A stretch of DNA of 64,000 bases from Sulfurimonas sp. C5 (lineage in GTDB: Bacteria > Campylobacterota > Campylobacteria > Campylobacterales > Sulfurimonadaceae). The DNA is taken from positions 101,461-165,460 of the forward strand of contig NZ_JARXNQ010000004.1 in the NCBI RefSeq assembly GCF_029872055.1. The letters are read 5' to 3'. Shown here piece by piece: positions 27,801 through 36,755 of this stretch; position 1 is the stretch's first letter, and each line of letters begins with the position of its first letter. Made by a program: the position numbers and the translations under genes. The notes under the pieces are model-generated. The model worked only from the letters and a program-made list of their open reading frames with translations, had not been told where the DNA came from and ran no database searches.

Positions 27801-28428
27801 ATTCATATATCTTTTCCAGTTTTGAAGATATCTGAGCAACGCTCCACTCATGTGCTATAGGATTAATTTGTGAAAATATAGTGGATATCTTAATAGATAC
27901 ATAATTTATATTTGGATTTTCTAATACTTTTATATATTTTTCTACACGCTCTTTAGCTTCCTGTTCGCCTAAAACAGCCTCTCCGATAATATTGATATTT
28001 ACCCGTGTATCTTCATCAATACGTTTTTGCAAATGTGCATTAAGTGGTTTTTCTTCCCCTTTTATTACAATATTTTTAATATCGTTTCTCAGGTACTTGA
28101 TAAATAACGGGACTGAAATATACGGTAAATATATACCGACATTTCTAAAAAGCCAAACCAGTAACTGCTCAAATTCCGTAAAAAATGTTGTATTGTTATA
28201 TTTTTCAAATATATACTCTAACTGATCGGCAATGCGATTAGCATCCAGTGAACGAAAGCTTTGATCTAACAACTCAATTAAAAAAACTTTATTTGTCGGA
28301 TCTTGTAACATACGTTGCATAATGGCATGAAACTTTTTTTCAGCATTTTCCCTATTGTGTTCTATTTCCAACTGCCATTTAGTGGCAAGTTTTTTTGCAT
28401 CGTTAAAAGTTGTTTTGTCTATATTCAT
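24844..28428 (-). CDS. putA: Bifunctional proline dehydrogenase / P5C dehydrogenase
   Basis: 1194 residues. A PRODH barrel covers about 130-450 (VRLVKGANQEMEL, IASHNLFDQALA, RRFDENTAEQNYLRHSFG). A P5C (ALDH) domain covers about 520-1000 (VVISPWNFPVAIATGGVAAAL, FTGSERTA, the glutamate in SAETGGKDA, NNSGQKCSA with the catalytic Cys, and LFGPVLSV). About 190 extra C-terminal residues form a domain as in longer PutA proteins. No N-terminal ribbon-helix-helix DNA-binding domain is present, so it is not self-regulating like the E. coli protein. The divergent MerR-type gene is the likely regulator. AAAGG precedes the ATG. Confidence 0.96.
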   Translation of the reverse strand: MNIDKTTFNDAKKLATKWQLEIEHNRENAEKKFHAIMQRMLQDPTNKVFLIELLDQSFRSLDANRIADQLEYIFEKYNNTTFFTEFEQLLVWLFRNVGIYLPYISVPLFIKYLRNDIKNIVIKGEEKPLNAHLQKRIDEDTRVNINIIGEAVLGEQEAKERVEKYIKVLENPNINYVSIKISTIFSQINPIAHEWSVAQISSKLEKIYESAMKNSFINKYGKKEAKFINLDMEEYRDINLTIDVFMKTLSRNEFKNLHAGIVLQTYIPETLEHLKKLYIWAKERVDNGGAPIKVRLVKGANQEMELTESSLRGWPCVTYLNKAQSDANYKVLMDFLLDQEVAQYIHIGIASHNLFDQALAFLLAKKRGVQEYFTAEMLEGMSETAYHMLKKDKINVILYAPTATAQTFTNAIAYLVRRFDENTAEQNYLRHSFGLKVGSEAWDVLLKSYDDALTAIPDLPMIPYRKQDRNLEVLESDIDPENYVFKNESDTDFSLKKNQQWAQKIRDKWKNISKTEPFNTSPVVGGEEVHSDVIKEVIDKSQYHQNVIVGQCEMATAEELRRAVQVAKNDPDEWSGLSLQQRTKILMNVADQFRKNRADLIGVAAAEVGKVFLETDVEVSEAIDFLNFYPYSVKKLNDLEGITTKEKGVGVVISPWNFPVAIATGGVAAALATGNRVILKPSSDAVLSAYLVCKCFWDGGVSKNVLQFAPTEGALAGEHLVKNKDVDFVIFTGSERTALGMLQNRPDIHLSAETGGKDATIVTALADRDQAVKNVIASAFNNSGQKCSATSLLVLEKELYEDEKFRDMLVDATHSLNVGSVWDFENKIGSLVNLPSGNLKKALEYMDDNEQWLIKPSYADDNNPYMLKPSIRWGTQKGDFCHLNELFGPVLSVMCAEDLDNAIDIVNSTGYGLTSGIESLDEREKKLFKEKLKAGNLYLNRVTTGAIVMRQPFGGMGKSAIGSGKKAGGLNYVSQFLNIGFDERELKERADNSYIARLKGILKEELQYKDILKNVIKTLENFAYWLDKEFFEEHDYTNIRGESNIIRYLNVQNMVLIIEEEDSLYEMLCTVAAAKMAGVHLHVSLPKKIASLELLWLMGKLALLLDMTDSFANEGMQEKLRSVKSADRIRTLKRKNIAQDIYESAAQEVVHIASEDFVPHGRVELMHFFIEQSISDSYHRYGNLGLKGLTPKEK

Positions 28429-28540
28429 ACATTTATGCCTTTATTCGTTTAACTACATCTATATTCTACATTCTTTTCATATTAAGCCAAATATTTTACA
28501 TTTCTAGTGTATAGTTATACGCCTTAATAAACAATTATTC

Positions 28541-28579
28541 TTACATAATATATGTAAATATTTTACATAGTACATGTAA
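28541..28579. promoter_or_regulatory. Two tandem dyads TTACAT-N5-ATGTAA (probable operators)
   Basis: Two perfect 6-5-6 inverted repeats, at 28541-28557 and 28563-28579, have centres 22 bp apart, i.e. two helical turns on the same DNA face. A further TTACAT half-site is at 28497-28502. They lie in the intergenic region between putA (minus) and the MerR-type gene (plus), just upstream of the latter's -10 box. Likely binding sites of that regulator, controlling both directions. Confidence 0.65.
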
Positions 28580-28606
28580 CAACTCTAAACAAAAGTATTC
28601 CTATGA

Positions 28607-28612
28607 TATAAT
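28607..28612 (+). promoter_or_regulatory. -10 box of the MerR-type gene
   Basis: TATAAT, 28 bases downstream of the second dyad and 27 bases before the TTG start; AGGAGA at 28628-28633 is the ribosome-binding site. Confidence 0.5.
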
Positions 28613-28639
28613 TTTATATTACAATTCAGGAGAAACACT

Positions 28640-28981
28640 TTGTCCTTGATAGATAAAGATAAACCGGTTATTCCCCTAAGCGGTGTAGCAGATATGCTTG
28701 AAGCAAAAAGCAGAACCCTTAGAATGTATGAAGATAAAGGTCTTTTGCCAAAACATGAAGGGATAGAAAAAAAACTCTACTCAATCAACGATATTAACAA
28801 AATCGCTTTTGTCCACTATATTGCCAGTGTAAAAAAAATAAATGCTAATGGCATTAAGTACATACTTGAACTTCTCGAAAATCATATGAGCATAGATGAA
28901 AAAAATAAAATCATGCAAAACATAGAGAAACAATTAGATAAAATTCCACCTAAAGAGATAGAAGATCTAGATATTTTTTAA
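28640..28981 (+). CDS. MerR-family (HspR-like) transcriptional regulator, probable put regulator
   Basis: 113 residues. An N-terminal winged helix (GVADMLEAKSRTLRMYEDKGLL), then SINDINKIAFVHYIAS and a short dimerisation helix. There is no C-terminal effector domain or metal-binding Cys, as in HspR-like members. It starts with TTG, with AGGAGA 6 nt upstream. It is divergent from putA-putP across a region carrying two tandem dyads, so I infer control of proline catabolism. Heat-shock-type control is an alternative. Confidence 0.8.
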   Translation: MSLIDKDKPVIPLSGVADMLEAKSRTLRMYEDKGLLPKHEGIEKKLYSINDINKIAFVHYIASVKKINANGIKYILELLENHMSIDEKNKIMQNIEKQLDKIPPKEIEDLDIF

Positions 28982-29030
28982 TCTCCTTATCATTATTTAA
29001 ATTCAAGCTTTTTACACTAAAGGATTTCCT

Positions 29031-29777
29031 ATATATACTCATAAACTTTTTTTTCTTTTTATATTTTTCTCGGCATCATTATATGCAGAGACACTTTATT
29101 CATTTCTCAATGCAAGTGTTAACTATTTTGACTGGAGTAAAAGAACTGCTACTCAAACTTTACAAAGAGATTTTACATATTTAGAACTTGAAGGCGGTGT
29201 AGGTTGGAAATGGGGTGAGTTTTACGGATATATAGATATTGAAAATCCAAATCGTGATTATAATGAAGCTTATCCCTATGATTTGCGTTTTGCTCTCAAA
29301 CCCATCTTTGATATCTATATAAAAAATGGGTTTGCACTTCATATACAGGATTTTGCACTAAAGAGTAAAACTTTTTATGTAAATAATTTAATTACAGGCT
29401 TTTCTTACAAATATTCTACGGCAAACTTCTGGTTTAAACCTTTTATTGGAATACACTATCAAAATTCTTCAAACTATAACGGTTTTAACGGTTATATGAC
29501 TGGGTGGGTATTTAATTACGATACGACTATTTTTGGTGAAAAAATCAAGCTATTTCAATGGCATGAGATTGAATTTGCAAGAGAGAAAAAGCACTATCTT
29601 TGTGACGGAATTCCTACCGGAGATGGCCAAGAGTATGGAGTAAATGGTGCAATATCATTATGGTGGAGTATGACACAAAATTTTACTCCCGGTATCCAAT
29701 ATAGATATGCTGATCATAAACTAGGATATGCGACTTACCAAGACGCTATTATCTATTCTCTAAAATATTATTTCTAA
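29031..29777 (+). CDS. Tsx/OmpK-like nucleoside channel, no standard start codon (ATA)
   Basis: The frame is open from 29001 and encodes an ideal signal peptide (HKLFFLFIFFSASLYAE), a first barrel strand region, VGWKWGEFYGYIDIENP (the Tsx-family WG-x-YGF motif region), and the C-terminal GIQYRYADHKLGYATYQDAI ending YSLKYYF. No ATG, GTG or TTG occurs in frame before 29283, which would delete the signal peptide and first strands. AAAGGA at 29019-29024 is 6 nt before an ATA at 29031, the best start candidate: 248 residues, normal Tsx length. Either a non-standard AUA start, a start-codon mutation or a base error. It is 49 bases downstream of the MerR-type gene. Confidence 0.7.
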   Translation: MYTHKLFFLFIFFSASLYAETLYSFLNASVNYFDWSKRTATQTLQRDFTYLELEGGVGWKWGEFYGYIDIENPNRDYNEAYPYDLRFALKPIFDIYIKNGFALHIQDFALKSKTFYVNNLITGFSYKYSTANFWFKPFIGIHYQNSSNYNGFNGYMTGWVFNYDTTIFGEKIKLFQWHEIEFAREKKHYLCDGIPTGDGQEYGVNGAISLWWSMTQNFTPGIQYRYADHKLGYATYQDAIIYSLKYYF

Positions 29778-29842
29778 TACTTTTTCGCTATAAAATGGTA
29801 TTAAAATTGCTTGTATGATATAATTAAAGAAATTAGGTACTT

Positions 29843-32176
29843 ATGGCAAACACAATAGAAGAAGAGATTATAATTATTGAAGACATTGATGCTGTCCATG
29901 ATTCACACGGTGCAAAAGAGTCTGATGGTGAAAATGATAGTAATTCGAAAAAGAAATTTATAGTCTTTATATTAATTGCTCTTGTTCTTGTTTTATTAAT
30001 TATTGTAATACTACTTTTTACAAAATCAGGTGATGAATATAATATCCCTCTTAATGAAAACATTCTAGAAACTAAACTCCAACCTCAAGAGGTTCATGTT
30101 GAGCCTAGTAAACTAGAGAAGATGATCGCAAAAGCCAATTATCTCTATTCTAACGGAGATAAAGAAAAAGCTCTTTCTCTTTACCAAAAAATTGCACAAT
30201 ACTCTCAAGCTATCTCTATGTACAATCTGGGAGTAGCACAACTTAAAGACAAACAATACAAACAAGCACTTGAGACTTTTCAAAAAGCAATCGAAAATGA
30301 TGAAAAAAGATGTGTAAGTGCAATCAATGCAGCTGTATGTTCTTTACATTTAAACGATCAAGAAAGTTTTCAATATTATATAGACCTAGCATATGCCTAT
30401 CTTCCTTATGAAGTCAATTCTCCTCTATATTCATACTATTACACACTTATCAATTACTATAAACGTAACTATTTAGCAGCTCTAAACTCTTTGAACAATG
30501 CCACATCAAATGCTTATCCTAAAATACAAAACAATTTAAAAGCCAAAATGAATGCTCTTTTTGACAATAACTATAATGCGATTGACGCTTTGGAGATGAA
30601 CAGCGATGAATTAAATGATTTTACTTTAGGACTTTTATATTCAAGAGTAGGAGATGTTACACTTGCGGTGAAACATTTTGAAGCAGCGCTTTTAACTGGC
30701 AAAGAAGAGCTGCGTACAAGACTTGCAATGGGATTAACATTGCTAAAAGCAGGACAAATAGCAAAAGCAACACTTGAACTGAAAAAAGTAACTGATAAGT
30801 TTCCTGATGACGTATATAAGCCCTATCCAATAAATGTCAAATTAAAAAGTTCTCTTTTTGATCCTAAAGCGGCACAAAAACTTTATAGAGATGTTACTAT
30901 AGAGTCAAAAGATATCGCTTACCAAAAAATATTTTATTACTCTCCGTACAAAATGTTTAATGCAGATCAAACGATAAGTTACATTCGTAAAGGGAATGCG
31001 AATACATTCATCGACAATATTAAATCTGCTCAAGAGTACCTTAAAAAAAGTTCTTCATCTTCTAATGTAAATAAAGGGATGACTGTTGCCATTAAAAAAG
31101 CTCTTAACTTACAACTTCGAGAAGCAAATGATGATTTTCAAAAACTTGTTAAAATTCAGCCAAAGCACTCTATTTTACAGTATAACTTAGCTTTAACATA
31201 TGCACAACTTGGCAATCTCAATAAAGCTCATGAGCACTTTTTACGTTCATACTACTTAGATTCTAAAAATTATCTTGCAGGTTTATATGCTGTTTTTACA
31301 GCGCAACTCACAAATACAAAATATGAAAAACTCCGTTCAATTCTTTCCGATTCTATCCATATGGAAGATGAAAGTGAAGAAAAAGAGCTCTATAAAACTC
31401 TGCTGGCTATCTCTGAGAACAACTATATGCTAGCGGCTGACTGGCTCCAGGTAAGTGACAAAAAAAGACCTTTATATTTAGTTCTCAATACAATTATTGC
31501 AACAAAGTTAAATAATTTCGAAGTAGCTAATAATGCCACTGCAGAACTTGTTTCATTATTACCTAACGATATACTCCCTCATATTATGTATATGGATACA
31601 CATTTTCATTCATACAATGATTCTAAATATCCAAAGGAGATTATCAGTTATCTAAAAGATCAGAGTCTAACATTTAACGATCTCTATTACGGCCCTTACA
31701 TCACTCGTTATCTTTATATTCAAATCAATTTAATTACAGGTAAACTTTACTATCTTCGCCAACAGTTAAAAGAGAAATTAGAGTCTACAGATCGTTATTC
31801 TCAAGAGATTGAAAGTACACTTGCACTTGCATCACTCTATGATCAACAGTTTGAAGAGTCATATACGCTTTATAACCATTTAATCGATGAACGTAAAGTA
31901 ACTGACGCATATACTCTTTATCTTGGTGCTGTAGCTTCTACGGCTGCAAAACACCATGCCAATGCAATAGCATTATTAGAGCTATCAAAGATAAAAAACA
32001 AATCATTTTATGAGAGTAGATTTGCCCTTGGGCTTTTATATTTAGAAGCGAAGAACTATGAAGCAGCGAACATCCAATTACTGCATATAGACTCGAATAA
32101 TTTTAGATCACACTATTTTGATTTTGAGATAGATACGCAAAAACTATTATTTGCGAAACAGCATCAAGAGAAATAA
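29843..32176 (+). CDS. Membrane-anchored TPR-repeat protein
   Basis: 777 residues: an acidic cytoplasmic N-terminus (about 1-35), one TM helix (about 37-59), then a long periplasmic helical-repeat region. Clear TPR units include KANYLYSNGDKEKALSLYQK, AMYNLGVAQL-type repeats, and SILQYNLALTYAQLGNLNKA. A scaffold protein, possibly for envelope assembly, motility or secretion; no partner gene is adjacent. A TATAAT is about 18 bases upstream. The 3' end overlaps the convergent Psd-related gene by 13 bases. Confidence 0.8.
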   Translation: MANTIEEEIIIIEDIDAVHDSHGAKESDGENDSNSKKKFIVFILIALVLVLLIIVILLFTKSGDEYNIPLNENILETKLQPQEVHVEPSKLEKMIAKANYLYSNGDKEKALSLYQKIAQYSQAISMYNLGVAQLKDKQYKQALETFQKAIENDEKRCVSAINAAVCSLHLNDQESFQYYIDLAYAYLPYEVNSPLYSYYYTLINYYKRNYLAALNSLNNATSNAYPKIQNNLKAKMNALFDNNYNAIDALEMNSDELNDFTLGLLYSRVGDVTLAVKHFEAALLTGKEELRTRLAMGLTLLKAGQIAKATLELKKVTDKFPDDVYKPYPINVKLKSSLFDPKAAQKLYRDVTIESKDIAYQKIFYYSPYKMFNADQTISYIRKGNANTFIDNIKSAQEYLKKSSSSSNVNKGMTVAIKKALNLQLREANDDFQKLVKIQPKHSILQYNLALTYAQLGNLNKAHEHFLRSYYLDSKNYLAGLYAVFTAQLTNTKYEKLRSILSDSIHMEDESEEKELYKTLLAISENNYMLAADWLQVSDKKRPLYLVLNTIIATKLNNFEVANNATAELVSLLPNDILPHIMYMDTHFHSYNDSKYPKEIISYLKDQSLTFNDLYYGPYITRYLYIQINLITGKLYYLRQQLKEKLESTDRYSQEIESTLALASLYDQQFEESYTLYNHLIDERKVTDAYTLYLGAVASTAAKHHANAIALLELSKIKNKSFYESRFALGLLYLEAKNYEAANIQLLHIDSNNFRSHYFDFEIDTQKLLFAKQHQEK

Positions 32177-32199
32177 GCTATTAAGCTTTGTGATGCTGT
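32158..32199. terminator. Long hairpin across overlapping convergent gene ends
   Basis: A 9-bp perfect stem (ACAGCATCA/TGATGCTGT) encloses an AAGCT-ATT-AAGCTT inner dyad and spans the last codons of both convergent genes. No strong U-tract, so possibly a bidirectional terminator. Confidence 0.35.
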
Positions 32200-32799
32200 A
32201 ATTTGTTGCGATAACTGAAGATTCAGTCTTACGTTATTTTTGAGGTAGATTGTAGTTACACAATTTGAAGCAAAACCGTATCTCATAGATTTCATAACAT
32301 TTTGAGATTCTACAAGGTCTGAAAAAATAGGTACTGCAGATTGTTTTAAACGGTGTACAACTTTTACACTGTTATCTTTTTCATCTGTAAATTCTATAGT
32401 CAAAGATTCATTAAGATCATGAAAAAGTTTTGAAGCTTTTTTTACTTTTGTACCTTTTGCTAAAAGAACATTTGTAACTTTACCGTTGATAGGGGCACGT
32501 AGAATTCCAACATCTGTAATAGATGATTCAATCTCTACTTTGTAACGATATGCACCCTCTTCTAACTCTTCAATAGCAGTAACTACACCGTCACATGGTG
32601 CAAGAACACTACTACTATCAAAGTTTTGCAGTTCTCTTTCCGGATTTCTGAATGTATATACGAAAAATAGAACTACAAAAAAAGCTATTGTCGCTAAAAA
32701 TTCAAAACCGAATATATAAAAAACGGCAAAAGCTGCTGCTGAGTAAAGCAGATAGTTATACGAGTATTTTGCTATTATAAATAGATTATTGCTCATCAT
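32164..32799 (-). CDS. Phosphatidylserine decarboxylase-related membrane protein
   Basis: About 211 residues. Two N-terminal TM segments (about 5-45) are followed by a Psd-like barrel: [34 protein letters not shown], and a C-terminal [13 protein letters not shown]. Active short Psd enzymes cleave at Gly-Ser in a comparable FGS motif to form the pyruvoyl group. Here the position reads Ala-Ser, so self-processing is doubtful. It follows ftsH, as in Campylobacter. The start overlaps the ftsH end; I take the ATG at 32799 over the GTG at 32817. Confidence 0.72.
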   Translation of the reverse strand: MMSNNLFIIAKYSYNYLLYSAAAFAVFYIFGFEFLATIAFFVVLFFVYTFRNPERELQNFDSSSVLAPCDGVVTAIEELEEGAYRYKVEIESSITDVGILRAPINGKVTNVLLAKGTKVKKASKLFHDLNESLTIEFTDEKDNSVKVVHRLKQSAVPIFSDLVESQNVMKSMRYGFASNCVTTIYLKNNVRLNLQLSQQITASQSLIAYFS

Positions 32800-34747
32800 C
32801 TTTATTCTCTTTATCACTCATCGAAGCATCCTCTTTGAGTTCCTCTTTGATACTTTCAACCTCTTCTACAAGTTTAGATTCTAAACCGTTTTTCTCTTCA
32901 AATTCTTTAATAATTTGACGAACATCTTCACCCGTAATATTCTCTTTCTTGTAAAGAAGTGAAACCATATCTTCAATAGCCTCGCGGTATTCCTCAAGAC
33001 GTGCCATTACAGCTATATAACGTTCCTGTAAAGACTCTTTAATAAAGGTATCCATATCTTCTGCCATCTTATCGCTATATTCTCTAGCGCTTCCACCAGT
33101 TGGTCCCAGGAAAGATTGGCGAGATTTCTCTAATACCATTAAACCTGCTATATCTGTCATACCATACGTTTGTACCATAGATTTGATAATGTCTGTTGCA
33201 CGCTCTAAATCATTCCCTGCACCAGTAGAAATCTCACCTAAGAACACTTGTTCAGCTGCACGTCCACCAAGTAGTACATCAACTTCTGCCCATAATTCAT
33301 GACGTTGCATCATGAACTTGTCTTCTTCAGGTTTATTCAGTGTGTATCCAAGAGCTGCAAGTCCACGAGGAACAATAGAAACTTTTGAAACTTTTTTTGC
33401 ACCTTCAGTAGTTTCAGCTAAAAGTGCATGACCGCTTTCATGGTAAGCTACTATTTTTTTCTCTTTAGGGTTAATACGACGTGACTTTTTCGCTAAACCT
33501 GCTAATGCTCTCTCAACAGATTCAAAAAGATCTTGTTGTTTTACCGTTTTTTGGTTTTTACGTCCTGCTAAAAGCGCTGCTTCGTTCACAACGTTTGCCA
33601 AATCTGCTCCAGCCAGTCCTGCCGTTAGACGAGCTACCTCTTCCAAGTCAACATCTGCATCCATCTTAACGTCTTTAACATGTACTTTAAGGATCTGGAT
33701 ACGCCCTTCAAAGTCAGGTTTATCAACAAGAACTTGTCTATCAAAACGTCCCGGACGTAATAATGCCTGGTCAAGAATTTCCGGTCTGTTTGTAGCTGCT
33801 AAAATAATAACAGGCGTATCTGTTCCAAAACCATCCATCTCTGCTAAAAGCTGATTAAGTGTTTGTTCTCTTTCGTCATTACCGCCCATAACACCACCAG
33901 CAGCACGGCTTTTACCGATAGCATCAATCTCATCGATAAAGATGATTGAAGGTGCATCTTTCTTTGCTTGCTCAAACAGATCACGTACACGCGCAGCACC
34001 AACACCGACAAACATCTCAATAAAACTAGAACCACTTACTGAGAAAAATGGCACTTCAGCTTCACCAGCAACTGCTTTTGCCAAAAGTGTCTTACCAGTA
34101 CCAGGACTACCTACTAAAAGTACCCCTTTTGGTATTTTTGCACCAATCTCAACATAACGACCTGGATATTTTAAAAAGTCTACAATTTCCTGAACTTCTT
34201 CTTTAGCTTCTTGAACACCGGCTACATCGTCAAACTTTGTTTTTGGCTTTTCTGAATTCACCATTTTTTTATTTGCGCCCATACCAAGAATGCCGTTACC
34301 CATCGATTTTTGCATTCTTGAAGCAAAGAACATCCAGATACCTAGAATTAATAAGAATGGAAACAACCATCCAAACATCTCTGTAAACCAGTTTGACTCA
34401 CTAAAACCTGTATATTCTATTTTATTTTTATCAAGAAGTTCTACTAAACCGCTATCTTCAGGAATTACTCTTGTAGTAAACATAGTTGCACCGTCTGAAG
34501 ATTTTGCACGGATATAGCTTTGTCCAATCTCTACTGTACTTAGCTCTTTTTTCTCAACCAAAGATTTTAGTTCAGAATAACTTACTTGCTTAACTTTTGT
34601 GCCGACACCGATTGAAGATTCTCCAGAACCTTCACCTACCATCATTTTAAAGATTAAAATTACAGCAACTGAAAAAATTGCAAATGTAATTAAAGGATTT
34701 TGATTAAAAAAATTATTATTTTTATTGTTTTCTTGCTTATCTGCCAT
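32786..34747 (-). CDS. ftsH: ATP-dependent membrane zinc protease FtsH
   Basis: 653 residues: two TM helices (about 17-35 and 125-145) around a periplasmic loop, an AAA+ domain with Walker A GSPGTGKT (about 212), Walker [10 protein letters not shown] and the second-region-of-homology RPGRFDRQV, then a peptidase domain with HESGH (about 435). Degrades misfolded membrane proteins and regulatory targets. Part of the conserved cheY-prmA-ftsH run; prmA ends 3 bases upstream. Confidence 0.97.
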   Translation of the reverse strand: MADKQENNKNNNFFNQNPLITFAIFSVAVILIFKMMVGEGSGESSIGVGTKVKQVSYSELKSLVEKKELSTVEIGQSYIRAKSSDGATMFTTRVIPEDSGLVELLDKNKIEYTGFSESNWFTEMFGWLFPFLLILGIWMFFASRMQKSMGNGILGMGANKKMVNSEKPKTKFDDVAGVQEAKEEVQEIVDFLKYPGRYVEIGAKIPKGVLLVGSPGTGKTLLAKAVAGEAEVPFFSVSGSSFIEMFVGVGAARVRDLFEQAKKDAPSIIFIDEIDAIGKSRAAGGVMGGNDEREQTLNQLLAEMDGFGTDTPVIILAATNRPEILDQALLRPGRFDRQVLVDKPDFEGRIQILKVHVKDVKMDADVDLEEVARLTAGLAGADLANVVNEAALLAGRKNQKTVKQQDLFESVERALAGLAKKSRRINPKEKKIVAYHESGHALLAETTEGAKKVSKVSIVPRGLAALGYTLNKPEEDKFMMQRHELWAEVDVLLGGRAAEQVFLGEISTGAGNDLERATDIIKSMVQTYGMTDIAGLMVLEKSRQSFLGPTGGSAREYSDKMAEDMDTFIKESLQERYIAVMARLEEYREAIEDMVSLLYKKENITGEDVRQIIKEFEEKNGLESKLVEEVESIKEELKEDASMSDKENKDDEQ

Positions 34748-34750
34748 TAT

Positions 34751-35578
34751 TTATCTCTTTTTTACTACTAAACTTACCCATTCATCTTGATTGATTTTTT
34801 CTACAATCTCGCAATCTGTATAGGCACTTATAACTTTATCTTCATACTTATCTAAAATACCTGATAAGATTAATATACCGTTTTCTTTTAAAGCTTTTTT
34901 CAAATCATTTGCTAAAAATATTAAAACATCTGCAACGATATTTGCAACAACTACATCATATTGCTGCTCTAAATTTGTACAAGAACCTTCCCAGATCTTA
35001 GAAAATTCTAGAGAATTTAATTCTGCATTTTCTAAAGAGTTTTTTACAGATATTTCATCCGTATCACATGCATCAACTTTGGCACCCAACTTCATTGCCG
35101 CTAAAGAAAGGATACCGCTGCCGCAACCAACATCTAAAACACTGTCATCTTTCTTCACATATTTTGATATTGCTTTAAGTACAGATGCCGTTGTCGGATG
35201 ATGTCCAGTTCCAAAAGCAAGTGCAGGATCTATAACGATGTTAATTAAATCAGGGTTATCTTCACTCCATGTAGGATGGATGTAAAACTTTTCTATTGTA
35301 AGCGGTTCTATACTTTCTTTATAAAGCTGAACCCAGTCATCATTTTTCAACTTTTTTTGTTCAGTTTCTAATTCAATACTGACACCTAAAGCTTTTTGCA
35401 GTGCTTCACGGAACTGTTCAAGTCCCCACGCTATAGTTTCTAAGTCATCTTCACTTCTGATAATAAAGCCCTCTTCCGTCTCTTCAAATCCAACAGGTAA
35501 AGTGTCTGCTAAAAAATCTGAAAATAAAGAATGGTGAGAGGAAACTTTTACAGTAAGTTCATAATAATGCTCATGCAT
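34751..35578 (-). CDS. prmA: Ribosomal protein L11 methyltransferase
   Basis: 275 residues. An N-terminal substrate-recognition domain, then a Rossmann methyltransferase core: DPALAFGTGHHPTT, SAM-binding LDVGCGSGILSLAA, and the catalytic-region VVANIVADVL. Trimethylates L11. Its ATG overlaps the cheY stop codon, so it is translationally coupled. Confidence 0.95.
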   Translation of the reverse strand: MHEHYYELTVKVSSHHSLFSDFLADTLPVGFEETEEGFIIRSEDDLETIAWGLEQFREALQKALGVSIELETEQKKLKNDDWVQLYKESIEPLTIEKFYIHPTWSEDNPDLINIVIDPALAFGTGHHPTTASVLKAISKYVKKDDSVLDVGCGSGILSLAAMKLGAKVDACDTDEISVKNSLENAELNSLEFSKIWEGSCTNLEQQYDVVVANIVADVLIFLANDLKKALKENGILILSGILDKYEDKVISAYTDCEIVEKINQDEWVSLVVKKR

Positions 35579-35952
35579 TACTCGGCAACACCCATAACAG
35601 CACCAAGTTTCTCTTTAAGAACTTGTGGAGTAAAAGGTTTAACAATATAGTTATTTACACCTGCTTTTAATGCCGTAATAACTTCTGCTTTACCACCCTC
35701 TGTTGTAACCATAATAATTGGTAAATCAGTAAAACGTTCATCAGCACGTACTTTTTTTACTAGTTCCAGTCCATTCATCTCAGGCATATTCCAGTCAGTA
35801 ATTAACATCTCAATATCTGGATTAGCATCTAATGCGTTCCAACCTTCAACACCGTCCGCTCCTTCGAGTATATCTTTGTACCCTAAACGAGCTAAAGTAT
35901 TTTTAATAATACGGCGCATAGTAGAACTATCATCAACGACAAGTAATTTCAA
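35578..35952 (-). CDS. cheY: Chemotaxis response regulator CheY
   Basis: 124 residues from a TTG start at 35952, chosen because AAAGGA is 6 nt upstream and the family begins KLLVVDDSSTMRR. An upstream ATG would add an atypical hydrophobic 14 residues. Seen: the acidic pair DD, phospho-acceptor Asp in LITDWNMPEMNG, the switch Thr in IIMVTTEG, and Lys in NYIVKPFTP. A stand-alone receiver that binds the flagellar switch. The kinase CheA is not in the window. Confidence 0.93.
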   Translation of the reverse strand: MKLLVVDDSSTMRRIIKNTLARLGYKDILEGADGVEGWNALDANPDIEMLITDWNMPEMNGLELVKKVRADERFTDLPIIMVTTEGGKAEVITALKAGVNNYIVKPFTPQVLKEKLGAVMGVAE

Positions 35953-36022
35953 GCGAAATCCTTTTTTATAAAATTTGCAAATTATTTCGAACAATAATAT
36001 CGAAATTTTTATTTTTTTACCA

Positions 36023-36733
36023 TTAATCCAATAACTTAAACATTTTTGGTAAGTCTAGAGTCCCCTCATAGAACGCTTTTCCGATGATTACACCGTCAAC
36101 TTCTTTTGTCTCTATAAGAGCCTCTATATCACTCTCATCTTTTACACCGCCGCTTGCTATTGTACTCACTCCACTAGCACGAGCAATATCTAAAGTAAAT
36201 TCAACATTCACCCCTGAAAGAGTCCCGTCTTTACCTACATCTGTACAGATAATTGCTTCTACACCTGCATTAGCAAATTCACGGGCAAGGTCAGTTGCTT
36301 TCATAGATGAAACTTCACCCCATCCTTCAACTGCCACATAACCGTCAATCGCATCAATTCCGACTGCAATCGGGTATTTTGCCGCCATATCTTTTACAAA
36401 CTGTGGATCTTTTACTGCAATCGACCCTAAAATAACTCTGTCGATTCCTATTTCAAGCATGTTTTGAATAGTAGCTTCATCACGAATACCACCGCCTAGC
36501 TCTAGTTTTACATTACAATTTGCACGAATTTTCTTAATCTGCTCTAAGTTTTTAGGCTCACCTGCAAATGCACCGTTAAGGTCAACTAAGTGCACCCATT
36601 CAGCACCCATCTCTTCAAATCTTTTTACAAGTTCCCAAGGCTCGTTTGAGTATACTTTTGCACTCTCCATAAGCCCTTTTGTTAATCTTACTGCCTGTCC
36701 GTCTTTAAGATCAATTGCCGGATATAACGTCAT
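36023..36733 (-). CDS. hisA: ProFAR isomerase HisA
   Basis: 236-residue TIM barrel of histidine synthesis. Seen: [17 protein letters not shown] with the catalytic Asp, [28 protein letters not shown] with the second Asp, and [15 protein letters not shown]. Follows hisH by 22 bases on the same strand. AGAGGGAATT precedes the ATG. Confidence 0.97.
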   Translation of the reverse strand: MTLYPAIDLKDGQAVRLTKGLMESAKVYSNEPWELVKRFEEMGAEWVHLVDLNGAFAGEPKNLEQIKKIRANCNVKLELGGGIRDEATIQNMLEIGIDRVILGSIAVKDPQFVKDMAAKYPIAVGIDAIDGYVAVEGWGEVSSMKATDLAREFANAGVEAIICTDVGKDGTLSGVNVEFTLDIARASGVSTIASGGVKDESDIEALIETKEVDGVIIGKAFYEGTLDLPKMFKLLD

Positions 36734-36755
36734 TTAATTCCCTCTGTTTCTATAA

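Noticed and set aside
28541..28579. CRISPR-like direct repeats.
   Set aside because: Only two short dyads with 5-base spacers, better explained as operators. No CRISPR array or cas gene is in the window.
35953..35994. N-terminal extension of CheY from an ATG at 35994.
   Set aside because: The TTG at 35952 has AAAGGA at the right distance and begins the conserved receiver sequence exactly.
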